Source: Mermis nigrescens (Eukaryota > Nematoda > Enoplea > Mermithida > Mermithidae). From it: a stretch of DNA of 64,000 nucleotides. The notes under the pieces were generated by a model that was not told the origin of the DNA, did no database searches, and worked only from the letters and a program-made list of their open reading frames with translations. Positions 31,365-41,830 of the stretch are shown one piece after another. How positions within the stretch are numbered: the first letter of the stretch is position 1; each line of letters begins with the position of its first letter. Position numbers and translations under genes: made by a program. The stretch is from assembly GCA_036768485.1 (NCBI GenBank), contig JAVLUZ010000509.1:496001-560000 (forward strand). Direction: 5' to 3'.

Positions 31365-32069
31365 TTGTCCCATCTGTTAGAACAATGGGCCACAAGATTT
31401 GGTCGTTGGCCAGGCGGCTTACAAAATTTTAAAGTACCAGCTGACTTATCCATTGATGTGGCCTGCCGCGTGCTGCTCACCCAAGACAAGACAACAAAAG
31501 GTCTCTTGGCCATTGCTACGGATGTAGATGGTCATGAGCAACAAGGATCATGCACAAGCATGGCCATATACAGACAGGTTGGCCTGTGTTGTACGTTTGA
31601 TTTTAGAGTATTAGGCACATTGCCTAATTACCTCTACAAGCTGCTGCCTGACCCTGAAATCTCTTTTATTGGGTTCAATTTTCCCAGCAATCTTGGCAGT
31701 TTCCATCCCAAATTTTAAGATGCAACTGTCAATATTGACGTTGGGAAAAGCGCTCGAGAGCTTGACCAGCAAGATCTTCTGCTGCCCCAATAAGATAGCA
31801 ATACGGATCTTGCCAACATTGCATCAAAAATTTTGGTGTTGGAGCCTCTGGTTGTAGAAGTTTTACAGAGCTCCAACGCATCAATCACCTGCCTAATTCA
31901 AGCGGGCCTTTGCTTAGATGCATTTGCTCTACTAGATAAAATGCACAAAATTCCACCAATGCCAATGCCCAAAGAACAACAACCAAGCCTGCTAACCATG
32001 CCAGCCCCAACAACTAATTCCCCAAGACCACCAATCCCGAATGATTCATTTCCATGCCAGAACATCTGA
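31365..32069 (+). pseudogene. RE-A copy 1 RNase D-like (DEDDy) exonuclease ORF
   Basis: Downstream of integrase, where many retroviruses carry env, is a frame with the outline of a DnaQ-like 3'-5' exonuclease. A degenerate first motif (IATDVDGHE, near 31520) is followed by FDFRVLGTLPNYLYKLLPD (near 31600-31655) and a second-motif-like IGFNFPSNLGSF (near 31670). The LG.(I/L)P..LY.LL string also occurs in RE-B (46890-46925). A Pro- and Gln-rich tail follows (31950-32069). Acidic residues are partly lost, so activity is unlikely. From 32070 to 32341 is a decayed 3' region. Confidence 0.6.
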
Positions 32070-32341
32070 ACCCAGAACATCAAACACCAATTTAGCTTGC
32101 TAATTCAGGAGATGGAAACCAAATATAATGCATGATTTTTTGCCTATACCAACAATACCTGGCCCCGACCTATGGATTGTTCTTATTTGCATGGGTAGAA
32201 CAATTCAACAAAGCCTTTGTAGTGCCATTTACCAATTGCCCGTATAAGATAAATCAAATGCAAAATGCTTTATGGTTACGTATTTGTGCAAAATCAAACA
32301 CTTCAAAACTCTGGGTATAATGTTTTATTAAGGCGTGAAGG

Positions 32342-32752
32342 TGTGTAAGCTGAAATTTGTAAGCATAACCAACACAATAGATAACAATGCTACAAGATAT
32401 GAAATATGAAATAAAAACATTTGCTACCTGTTTATGTGTTTACTACATACAATTTTCTGTTCTCCTAAACTTTCTTATCTATCTAATGTTAAAGCATAGC
32501 ATTCAACAAATTCAACTAACAAATGTTTTACTTTTTATAGTAAATATCTATAAACAATCATGCTATATAAGTCCGAACCCTAATCTCCCAAAGCAAAATT
32601 CACATTCGCTCGTTAGTCTATCCACTGTCTCTGCTCATATTCAAGTTGTGTTTATTCATTGACAATCAGTTTCTTATTGTGTTGTGTCAAGCGTAGAATA
32701 AAGATTAGAGACAGTTTAGTTAGCCCCAAAACCATTTATTGTGTACTCGTCA
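32342..32752 (+). repeat. RE-A LTR shared by copies 1 and 2
   Basis: 411 bp, TGTG...GTCA. A purine-rich stretch (AAGGCGTGAAGG) lies immediately upstream. Inside are a TATA-like CTATATAAG near 32562 and an AATAAA near 32697. The LTR start TGTG and the upstream purine tract match the RE-B LTR layout. Copy 1 lies to its left and copy 2 to its right with no second LTR, the arrangement produced by LTR-LTR recombination. Confidence 0.75.
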
Positions 32753-32903
32753 CAGACCTCCTATTTCAAGATTGTAGCATAATAACCTTCAAATCGCTCA
32801 GAAGCCCCAATTCCTTTACAATAAGTGGAGGTTCTACCAAGATTCAAATTTATAACTTGAAAAGGTGAAAGATACAATTGTCACCCGTTCTGTTTTACGT
32901 AGG

Positions 32904-34050
32904 ATGCGAGGAATTTAAGACCAAATCCGGGAGAGTGTCACCACCGCCATTCACAATATCAAACCCATGTTTTTATATCAGGCTCAGCCCTCGCTCTCTT
33001 TGGGTAAACCACATAAAAATGCTGAAGATTGGTTTCAAACATTTGCATGCTTTTCCAAACCATACAAACTTAGTGAGCAACATAGTATTAATCTTCTACT
33101 TACATTTTTAAGAGGCTTAGCACTTAATTTTTTCGAAAGTGAGCAATGAAGTGCAGCTAACCCACTCACACTACAACAATGGATTGCAGCCTTTAAAGTA
33201 CAATTTCCCATAGGATTAGATTCAGCTCTTAAAGAATTAGAATTATTACATTGCATTCAGAGACCTAATGAATCTGTATCCAATTTTACAGTGGATATAA
33301 AAAAATTAGTAAAATCAGCATATCCAATGCTTAATCATGAACAACTTGAAATTGTTGCAAAAGGAGCTTTCTTAAGAGGACTACTGCCGAATATAAAACG
33401 TTACAGTACCTTAGGTACTGTACCTCTTAACTTAGATAAAGCCATCGGATAAGCTATTCATCAAGAACTACAAGAACAGGCTTGCTCAACACCGCAAAGT
33501 TAATCACACACATCAGATTTTAATACTTTATCTAATTCTATGGATATTCTTTCGCGACACATTTCTAACCTCACTCTACAGAACAAACTTTCAAATAAGA
33601 ATTCTCAAACCCAAAACTGCAGTAGGAATACTTGGACACAAAGAGGGCAGGAGCAATGGACCCCACAAAGCAAGGACTAGTGTTGGAAGTGTGGACGGCT
33701 AGGACATCATGCAATTAAATGTAGATTAGCATTTCAGCATCATTTTCAACCAGCTTACAAAGAAAATAGTGATGAAAATGTGCAAAAAAGCTATTACATC
33801 TTCTGATTTTTGCAATGTGAGTCTGGGGCCTGGGCCAAGAATGGGGCAAGGTTGGAGAATAATGACAGTCTTTGATCCAGAAAATGCTGGATTAAGTAGC
33901 GAATTAACATTTAAAAACAAATGAGAAATTTTAAATACTCCAGAGAATTTTATTTTTGAAGAGGAAGAAAAACACCTCAACTCAAATCAGGGACCGCAAA
34001 CCCAAATTTCCGGAAGAGTAAATGTTGTATGACTGGTTAGGGAGAGAAAG
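32904..34050 (+). pseudogene. gag: RE-A copy 2 Gag
   Basis: ATG 32904 corresponds to 14708 in copy 1. A TAA five codons in stands where copy 1 has CAA. The capsid-like segment (EDWFQTFACFSKPYK near 33025) and the zinc knuckle (33681-33722) are conserved. The region spanning the MITE site of copy 1 is continuous here (FLRGLALNFFESEQ). Multiple frameshifts. Confidence 0.85.
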
Positions 34051-34089
34051 AAAGAACCTGAAAACAAAATCCCTGCTTCGCTGCAAAAT

Positions 34090-36672
34090 TTGAATTGTTA
34101 TTTTTTGTTATTGTATGAAGCCATTGACCTAGGGGAACCAGGTGTACCCGGGAAGGGCCAAATTAAAGTTATGGAGAAGCTAGCTAAGACATTCAAATTG
34201 AGCGCACCTAAGTCACGAGTGTACAAGGGGGTACTAGCCCTAAGGTGGAAATAAGACCGCATTCCTTGGCAGACCTACCACTATTGATGGTGGTGAATGT
34301 ATCTCTTGGTGCTCATGAAATTTGTAAATGTGCACATACTTGCAAATTTAAAATGCTAAGAGCTCTTACATGCATTTTATATTTGGTAAGTTTAGGGGTA
34401 TGCTGGGATGTTGTAGATGTGCGTATTTTTAACCTATATGGTAAATCTAAAAGCAGATATGCATTAGCTATTCCGTAACAAATTGATTGTACTTTACCAA
34501 AAATTAATACAAGCACTTTTGATATAGAAGTAGATGTTTGGATTCCAAAAGACACACCACATACAACTGAGGCAATGAAATTCTATACTCATAATCGAAC
34601 AACCTGCACTAATGCAGGTTTCTTTAACAGTAAAGGCATTGTATATGATCAGATTATGACACAATTTGTTCTGCTTTTACATGCACAGGGGCATGGAAAG
34701 AGAAAAAATGGGATTCTTCTGAAGTTGTACGCCTTCATCAATACCTATGGTCTACCAACCACATCTTAACATTGAGTTTACATGGTGCTGTCATGATGTG
34801 CGTAAATACAATGATTAATCTTTCCATAGAAGTGGGAGAAGTAGGGACTACTGATGAGAAAGCATTAAGCTCAGACTAGGAGGACATGGGTGGCTGCCAA
34901 CCATACGTGGGCAGCAAGAAAATTCTGAGGGGGGTGCAGGATTTTTTTGAAGGTCAAAAAATGGCCTTAAAAATAGTGGTATGGCAATAAAAACACCATT
35001 TTTTGACGTTTTTCATTAAGCACTATCTATTGGCATCAAAGAATTGCGAAAAAAATGTAAAAAATTTTCAAAAATTGAATTCTGGGGGGGGTGGGTATTT
35101 TGATTTCTGGGGGGGTATTTTGGTTTCTAGGGGTGCATACCCCCCAAACCCCCCACGCCCAGGTTTGCTGCTAATCCCAAGTTGGGCATTGTTAATCATG
35201 TATACAAGATGCTGTAATTATTTGGGATCCATTTCCATTAAGCACTACTTGTATGTATTAAAGGCTAGGATTTTATGTAGCAGAATCAAATTATCCATTT
35301 GTAATGATTAAAGCCATTCAAAGTGGATTTACAATAACCACGCCCACCACTGAGTGTAGTCTTTTTGCCACATATATGACATCTCAAAAAGTTATTTTAA
35401 AGATTATTAAGAGTAGAGATCATAAAATAATTCACATTTATTTTAATAAGCATCAAGTAAATACTACAGTGAGCTTGCCATCAAAATTTACAATCAGGAA
35501 GTTACCTCTAACCTAAAACCAATGCCAACGTGATCCTGAGGATGCTAAATTTCAATATTTAGAAGAAATATTACTCAAAATTTGGCAGGAAAATTTTTGG
35601 AATTTGTGGAAAGAACTTTGTAAATTTATTCAGCAACAGCTAGTTGTAATGAAAAAGATAATGAGAATCGACCTAACTGCTGGAACTAGAATACTGTTAG
35701 TAAGTGATGATATACATGCAGCTTATGCAGGCGATGTTTTAATGGTTTGGCAATGTAGACGCATAAATAGCACACAAATTCTTCAAGATTATAATGTAAA
35801 CAACATTTGTTATGAGGACCTACCTATACACCTGGGTACTGAGCTCTATTTTGCAAAAGCTGGAAGTTATGGCTTAGTTAAATATTCTAATAAGGTGTCG
35901 TGCGAGTTTATGGCAAAAGCCATTTTTCAAAAGGAACTTCTTTCTACTCACAGCAAGGTCTTACACATGATATGCACTTACCCATACACTTAACCTGGGC
36001 TGGAAAGTAGTCAATTTTCACATTTAGCTCTCCGATTCTTTTTCATGATCAAGCTGATCCATTAGGTAGTCATCAAAATCAAGTTCATGAGATAGATGAA
36101 AAAGTTGAACGGATTATGGCTTATACAGCTCAATTATCTGAAAATCCTAATACAGATTACCAAATCCTTGCAGGCACGGGAACCGCAATAAGCAATGTCT
36201 TAGATCGCAATGGAAAAAGGTTCAAACACATCTTAGTAGAGGGCACACAAAAAGCATTGGGAGCACTTGATAGTTTGTTAAAAGGAGCTCCTCAATAGCT
36301 AATTAATGTTTTATTTATCCTTATAATTATTTTAGCTTTTGCTGCAAGTGCGTATCTTGCCTACTATAGAGTTATGCGCTACTGTTATGCTAGACAGTGG
36401 AGATTTGAGGTTAGTTGAATTCAGCTGGGGCAGGGTCTCAAATTAGCAAGACTACGCACAGACCCTACGTTAATCAGCCCCCTGCACCTGGCATTCTGTC
36501 TCTTGAAACTGAGGAATCAGAAGAAAGACAGATATCAGGGAGTTCTCGACTTAGTCTTCTGAAAAATATTTTAACCTCAATTCCAAGGCAACCTCCCCCT
36601 TCCTCCACCACAGATTTTGGGGATTCTTCTACCTCATCTAAACAAAACCCCTGCTGCAATACCGCTTGTTAG
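34090..36672 (+). pseudogene. env: RE-A copy 2 envelope-like glycoprotein
   Basis: The fullest RE-A copy of the glycoprotein, lying between gag and protease. It has a hydrophobic leader (34345-34400) and an NRTTCTNAGFFNSKG segment (34600-34644). MITE M5 interrupts at 34902-35167. The ectodomain resumes at 35176-35990, including VLMVWQCRRINSTQ and NNICYEDLP, which align with VLMVWECDP and NNTCYEYLP in RE-B. A helical membrane-proximal part (36110-36297), a transmembrane stretch (about 36310-36365) and a Pro/Ser-rich cytoplasmic tail (36415-36672) follow. Broken by several stops and frameshifts; attachment and fusion functions are inferred only from layout. Confidence 0.72.
34902..35167 (+). 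mobile_element. MITE copy M5, in RE-A copy 2 env
   Basis: CATACGTGGGCAGC to CGCCCAGGTTTG. The flanks CTGCCAAC (34894-34901) and CTGCTAAT (35168-35175) match at 6 of 8 positions. Copy 1 lacks the MITE near the matching site. Confidence 0.9.
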
Positions 36673-36900
36673 GATAAAATTAGGTGAATTCAATGTACCC
36701 TCAGTTATTGATAGTGAAGCAACATGCTCAATTATAAGCAAAGGCCTTTTTAACTATTTACAATCAAATTTTGATATTTCTGAGACCAATTTGAGACTAC
36801 AAACATCCTCTGGACACCTCTTAGTGATAGAATCTATGGCTCAAATTCCAGTTGCAATAGGACAGTACTTGATTGTAATCAAATTTTGTATTTACCAAAG
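36617..36900 (+). pseudogene. RE-A copy 2 first retropepsin-like domain, truncated by RE-B
   Basis: Carries the same D-S-E-A variant (SVIDSEATCSIIS) as copy 1, in a frame that overlaps the end of the glycoprotein tail. It stops at 36900 where the RE-B LTR begins, so the distal motif and the second domain are missing. Confidence 0.7.
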
Positions 36901-37475
36901 TGTGACAAAAGTCAATGTTACAGTATGATTTAATGACAAAATTCTTGTGCAATTTTAAGTAATTTGATTACAGTAGTATGCTTAGATCATAAGAAATTCT
37001 TGATTTTACGCTCGATTACATAAAAACCATATTTTGGGAATTCTTTTCTATCTGTTAGCTCATGTGCTTGTGCTCTAAATGTTAGTTTTATTTGTTCTCT
37101 GGGCAAAGTCCGGGAAATATTTAGTTGTAATGACGCAAATTACTTCGATAAGATTCGTTTTTATGAAACCTTCTTCCATCTTTACCTTTTACAAAAAAAG
37201 AGTAATTTAGTCATGCTTGTTTTAATGTTAATTAGCCAATCGGAAATCGTGTTACCCTAATCTCATCCAATAGAATTATTCTCCACCTTTTTTGCGAAAG
37301 TATAAAATATATGTGCTTTATCATTTTAGTCACTTCTTCTCTTTCCAGCAAAACCGGGGTTTTAACTTTCTCAAGTGCTCCGTGCTATGTGCATAATTAT
37401 TTGTTTACATTATTATTTGACAAAAGCGTAACTGCAAACCACCGTAATCCTAATTGCTGAAATAGTTCAGTTACA
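36901..37475 (+). repeat. RE-B 5' LTR
   Basis: TGTGACAAAAGTC...GTTACA, aligning end to end with 48121-48694 at about 95% identity by eye. A TATAAAATAT stretch near 37301 is a likely promoter. Confidence 0.92.
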
Positions 37476-37478
37476 TTG

Positions 37479-37496
37479 TGGCGAGACGTTCAAGGA
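37479..37496 (+). other. RE-B primer-binding site
   Basis: TGGCGAGACGTTCAAGGA begins with TGG three bases after the LTR, as expected for pairing to a tRNA 3' CCA end. The tRNA species is not identified. Confidence 0.65.
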
Positions 37497-37506
37497 CCTA
37501 TTGCTG

Positions 37507-38699
37507 ATGATGAGACGACTACAGTCACTACTAGCCATGATGAAAAATCAATCAGTAAGTCCGTTAACTCTTTCTGACCAGTTTGTAGATATAATTAATA
37601 GAGCTAGATCAAGCATTAATTCTCGCAGAACACAAAGTAATAGAATTTATTCTGAGGATAAGTTGAGTGATTCAGAGACTGAGGAAGACATGAATCAGGC
37701 AAACGCATTAGCTGATGTTCAAGCACTTTTACATCAAACTGTAGAAAACGTAAGAGAATTATATGATTCTAGGCCTATTTCACAATCTCCGTCAAATTTA
37801 AAATCATTTAGTGGTGATCCAAACGATAATAATTGGTCTGAATGGGTACGTATTTTTTGCATATGTCTGTGTTAGCTGGAGCAACTGATTTTAAGTGTAA
37901 GTTAGCGTTATTACTGCTGTATTAACAGGATTTGGCTTTGTCATTTTATAACGAGTCAGAAAAACGTGATCCTGCTCTAAATTCATGGCATGAATGGTGT
38001 GATGCTTTCTTGGAGCGTTTTTCTGATAATAGGCAAATGGATGTGAAGTATGAACAGCTAGTGGTGTGAACACAGCAAAATGGTGAAAGTGTTACAGTAT
38101 TTGCCAGTGAATTAAGACAATTAGCAAAAAGAGCTTTTCTGTCATGGCATGGTAACGGTGAATATGATAATATTGTGAAAAATCATTTTATAAATGGGCT
38201 AAATACCAATTTGAGGCAATGGGTGCAAAATGCAGAGCCAGCTAGTTTTGAGGAAGCGGTCACGGAAGCAGAAAAACAAGAGTTGCACGAAAAACATTGT
38301 GCGAGTAACTGGATAGGTAACCTAGCTACGACAGCTCATCAATTAGGTACATTAGTTAGGCAGTTAAACGCGGTCAGTGTTGCCAATTCCGTGCCATTGG
38401 AAGGTACTCAAAACCAGAATCACGATTCAACTGATTATCCTTTTCTTGGTTCATCCAAAAATGGTTTTTCAAACACACGGAATTTTCCATCAAATTTTAA
38501 CAATTTTGGTGCAAATAATCAGTTCAGTCGCGGTGGCAGTTTTAGGTCCCATGGGAATTTTAATGGAGGTGCCTCAAGAGGGCCCTATTTCAACAACAGA
38601 GGAGGACGCCCCTATGGAAGGACACCCAATGGAATGGTTATTTGCAATTACTGTGGTCGTGGGGCACTACCGCGCTTGCAAAATAATACGTAACAACCT
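37507..38699 (+). pseudogene. gag: RE-B Gag
   Basis: Core structural protein. The N-terminal part is acidic. A Gypsy-type capsid region runs from SFSGDPNDNNWSEWV (about 37805) through SWHEWCDAFLERFSDNRQM (about 37985) and HFINGLNTNLRQWV (about 38185). An Asn/Gly/Arg-rich linker (38500-38630) leads to a zinc knuckle start CNYCGR (about 38643). The knuckle is broken by a frameshift, so its His and last Cys read in another frame (GHYRAC). Other breaks lie near 37876 and at a TGA near 38068. ATG 37507 was taken as the first in-frame start. Confidence 0.85.
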
Positions 38700-39311
38700 T
38701 TGAGATTTTCACAAAATGCGCATCATGACGGTCCGTCATGGGCTACAGTGCCTAATGACCATGGCTTTTCAAATACTCGTGCTTTGCGGGATGCCCAGCC
38801 GCAAACTCGAGTAGTTAGCACTCATGTTCAGGAGGTAGGAGACATAGGGCCAAGCGATTATGAAAATTTGTTAGAAAGCTGGGAAAATTTCAATTTAGAT
38901 CCCTTCAATTGCGACAATGTCGAGATTTTGAATTTTCATTCTTACAATCCCCCTACTTCCTCCATCCGAATGGTCCTGGGTAGAAATTATAATAAAATGC
39001 GCCACAAAACCCCGGGAAATATTGATTTTTATGTTTTCAATGGGAGCTCTGAGGGATTGAAGGAAGGCGACCATCCCATTGAAATGATCCAGAATTACGG
39101 CTCAAGTTTCAAAGACGAAAGCTTTCGCGTATTTAATGAACAAGGGAAAAGTAATAATAGAAAGCTGGATCAAAAAGAAAGGACCGCGGATGATTTTATA
39201 GCTGCAGCGTGTAAACAAAAGGCGCATAGGAAGTTAAATGAAAAATTGTTGAGAAATATGAGCCGAAAAAGTATACAAAAGGTCACAAATAAACAAAAAA
39301 AAGTTACGTAA
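38700..39311 (+). CDS. RE-B spacer protein between Gag and glycoprotein
   Basis: 203 open codons with no recognised domain. It is mostly hydrophilic. An acidic front (YENLLESWENFNLDPFNCDN) and a strongly basic C-terminus (NEKLLRNMSRKSIQKVTNKQKK) stand out. RE-A has a shorter equivalent after its zinc knuckle. It may be the tail of Gag, since the frame is open directly downstream of the broken knuckle. No Cys/His cluster or membrane segment. Confidence 0.55.
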   Translation: MRFSQNAHHDGPSWATVPNDHGFSNTRALRDAQPQTRVVSTHVQEVGDIGPSDYENLLESWENFNLDPFNCDNVEILNFHSYNPPTSSIRMVLGRNYNKMRHKTPGNIDFYVFNGSSEGLKEGDHPIEMIQNYGSSFKDESFRVFNEQGKSNNRKLDQKERTADDFIAAACKQKAHRKLNEKLLRNMSRKSIQKVTNKQKKVT

Positions 39312-39387
39312 GCATAATATCATAAAATCAAGCATAAGTAAGGAATCAAAACGGCAACAAGTAATTCAGTGGTTGCATTCTATAAAA

Positions 39388-40452
39388 ATGGACGATTTAT
39401 GTAGAAATCTGAGGCGCTTACCTATAGGCATCAACATCATAGCTTTTCTTACGTTTGCGTTGTTTTACGGAAATATTTTCCAAACTACTAGTGCTGAACC
39501 GCATTATCAATGCGGGATGTCCCAGGGCGGACAAGCCTTTTTCGTTCCGCCACACATAATATGCGCTCCTCCAAAATTGGGAAGTCCTGAAGTAAGCGTC
39601 ACACTGAATATTTGGGAACATAAAAATAAGCTAGATCAAACTAAGACAGTAAGATGCATTATAAGGAATCGTACAATTTGCACAAATACTGGTTTTTTTG
39701 GTTCAAAAGGAATTGTTTTAGATCAGACTAAACAGTTATTAGTCACACCTGCTGAATGTTTACAAATTTGGATAGATAAAACTTATCATAAATTGTCATT
39801 AATCAAAATAAAACCTGGAGTATGGGTGACAAATAAAACTCTAAAATTAAAATATGTATGGTGCTGTCATGATTTGTGTGAGAGAGTAAGTAATGTTTTA
39901 CTCGAGGTAGGCATAATTGCAACTGTTAATAACGAAACAACTATCAGTGATTTAGGGGATACTGGAGGTTGTCCCTCTAGCCGTGGACTTTGCACTAACC
40001 CTTCCGGAACTATAATTTGGAATGCAAGTGATTTTAGCAATTTTTGTCCAATTCAGAAAATAGGAACTTATGCAGGTCGCATTGTTGGTTCTCATGTCAT
40101 TGTTGAATCCATTCAGGGAGCATTTAAAATAAAGCGTTCTGCTTTGCTGTGTAACTTATCTTCAACATATTTCACCGAGCAAGGACTGATACTTCAATTC
40201 CAAAATGAAACAAAATTATTAAAAGATTTATCAGATTTTAAAAATATTTCCAATTCATTTTCTGACTTTGATCCGCAGAACGCTAAATTTCAATATTTAT
40301 ATATGATAAAATTAATGAACAAAATTTTCAAAAATCTTTCGAGCAATTTAGTCAGAGTTGTGCCATTCAGCAAGACGGCAATTAAAAATGATTTGGCAAT
40401 TTTTAAAATTAGACCCAATGCTCGGGGCTCGTGCTCTTTTGCTTCGGAATGA
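39388..40452 (+). pseudogene. env: RE-B envelope-like glycoprotein, N-terminal part
   Basis: ATG 39388 precedes a signal-anchor-like segment (NIIAFLTFALFYGNIF, residues about 16-31 from this start) and a Cys-rich ectodomain. Conserved with RE-A are IICAPP, NRTICTNTGFFGSKGI and WCCHDLCERV. About eight N-glycosylation-type N-x-S/T sites are visible. The frame ends at 40452, but the homologous sequence continues in the overlapping frame at 40358, so a frameshift splits the gene. The fusion class (rhabdo/chuvirus-like or other) cannot be settled by eye. Its position upstream of protease is the unusual feature. Confidence 0.75.
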
Positions 40453-41830
40453 TGTTGTTGCATCTTTTGCAGGACAGGTACTGATGGTTTGGGAATGCGA
40501 TCCTGTAATACCAGACGAAATTTACTGGGACTATAAAATTAATAATACGTGCTATGAATATTTGCCTGCTAAAATAGGAAATTTAACACTTTTTATCGTA
40601 CCTGGAAGTCGCGATATAATATCTATTTCACCAATAGTTGATTGTAACCATCACGTAATAGGTATATATCATGATCACAAGGTAGGGTGGCGGACATCTT
40701 TGGGATCCATCCATGTTAACTCAATACCGTATGAAGTTTCATGGAAAATAAATCAAAAAGTACTAACTTTCAATTCTCCGGCCATTTTTCACGACCGGAA
40801 AGCGGGAATCGTCTCAACATTTGGCTTAATACGAAGTTATTCATCTCGAGTATTTAGATTAGAGCAGCAGTTTCAACGACTTTTAACGTATACATCTAGT
40901 TTAACATTAGATCCGGACATAGTCTACAAAACTTTAGCAGGCACTAACTCAATGTTATCAAATGTTATCAATGGACCCTCCCTGGCTATAGAAAGCGTAA
41001 TCACTCACGGAGGCACATCGATTATTTCTGGACTAATGCAATTAATATCAGGTCCACTACAATTATTACTAAATTTACTTATTATTGCAGTTTTTGTCAT
41101 TCTCATGTTTCTCTTTTTCTGGTACGTTTTGAAATATTTACGTCATCGATGTAAGAAAACTAGAAAACGGAAACGTCATAGTAAATCACCAAGAGAGAGA
41201 AATCAAAAATTTTCAGTCAATTTGCCACAACAAAATGAAATCCCTAAGCAGAATGCAACATCTAATGGAATTATTTCTCCCAATTTTTCAGATTTATTAG
41301 TTCAAACTTTTTCCTCATTATTAACAAAAGAAAATAATGAACATGATACTAATAAAAATGATTCAACAAGTCAAAACGTAAATTCAGAAGTAAATGACCA
41401 TTGTCCTCATCTCGATATCTGGATTAATGATTTTGAAAAACGGGTAACGGGATTACTAGATTGCGGTTCTGATATTACGATAATCAGCGTTGATCTGTGT
41501 AAGCAATATAATCTAAGAATTGAGCGACCGACCGTTAAACAATTTAAGACAGTAACTGAGGATATTGGGACAATTATAGGATCTGTATGGATAAAAATTT
41601 TGCTTATATCGCCTATTAAATTTTTGTCTGCACATGAAGAAATGATGCGCGTTCATGTTATCCAAAATTGTCCTGCTAACTTTGTTTTAGGAACAGATTA
41701 TCAAAGGAGATTTTCGAAAGTCGGTATACAATGGAAAAATCAGAAAATTGATTTTGGTACTTTTAGCGTGCCTATGAAAACTTATTTATATCTGCCTGAG
41801 ACAGACCAGGGGCGCAGTAGTTGTGCATAA
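40358..41830 (+). CDS. RE-B glycoprotein C-terminal part fused in frame to retropepsin
   Basis: One open frame of 490 codons. Residues 1-230 continue the ectodomain (VLMVWECDP, NNTCYEYLP). A transmembrane helix follows at about 234-258 (LLIIAVFVILMFLFFWYVL). A very basic stretch (RHRCKKTRKRKRH, about 262-275) and a Ser/Asn-rich tail come next. Residues 340-475 are a retropepsin-like domain with D-C-G-S (LLDCGSDITIIS, about 365-376) in place of D-(T/S)-G-A, and NFVLGTD near 441. Envelope membrane subunit and protease therefore share a polypeptide. The first codons overlap the N-terminal glycoprotein frame, so the true start is undefined. Confidence 0.8.
   Translation: MCHSARRQLKMIWQFLKLDPMLGARALLLRNDVVASFAGQVLMVWECDPVIPDEIYWDYKINNTCYEYLPAKIGNLTLFIVPGSRDIISISPIVDCNHHVIGIYHDHKVGWRTSLGSIHVNSIPYEVSWKINQKVLTFNSPAIFHDRKAGIVSTFGLIRSYSSRVFRLEQQFQRLLTYTSSLTLDPDIVYKTLAGTNSMLSNVINGPSLAIESVITHGGTSIISGLMQLISGPLQLLLNLLIIAVFVILMFLFFWYVLKYLRHRCKKTRKRKRHSKSPRERNQKFSVNLPQQNEIPKQNATSNGIISPNFSDLLVQTFSSLLTKENNEHDTNKNDSTSQNVNSEVNDHCPHLDIWINDFEKRVTGLLDCGSDITIISVDLCKQYNLRIERPTVKQFKTVTEDIGTIIGSVWIKILLISPIKFLSAHEEMMRVHVIQNCPANFVLGTDYQRRFSKVGIQWKNQKIDFGTFSVPMKTYLYLPETDQGRSSCA

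Larger units (their letters stand above)
14463..32752 (+). mobile_element. LTR retroelement RE-A copy 1, split by a Polinton
   Basis: Ty3/Gypsy-type element, judged by the RT motif YLDD, a GYWQIP-like context and a GPY/F-type integrase tail. Gene order is gag, envelope-like, two retropepsin-like domains, RT, RNase H, [Polinton 20058-30010], integrase, exonuclease-like ORF, LTR. The 5' LTR survives only as its last 94 bp (14463-14556). The 3' LTR (32342-32752) also serves as the 5' LTR of copy 2. The Polinton cut it near the integrase N-terminus. A MITE lies in gag, and relative to copy 2 about 1.1 kb of env is missing. Without nested insertions it would be about 7.8 kb. Confidence 0.85.
32342..36900 (+). 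mobile_element. LTR retroelement RE-A copy 2, cut at 36900
   Basis: About 95% identical to copy 1 by eye, in the same gene order: gag, envelope-like, first retropepsin-like domain. It ends at 36900, exactly where the RE-B 5' LTR begins. The remaining pol half does not reappear after the RE-B 3' LTR. It keeps the 1.1 kb of env that copy 1 lost and lacks the gag MITE. Confidence 0.85.
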
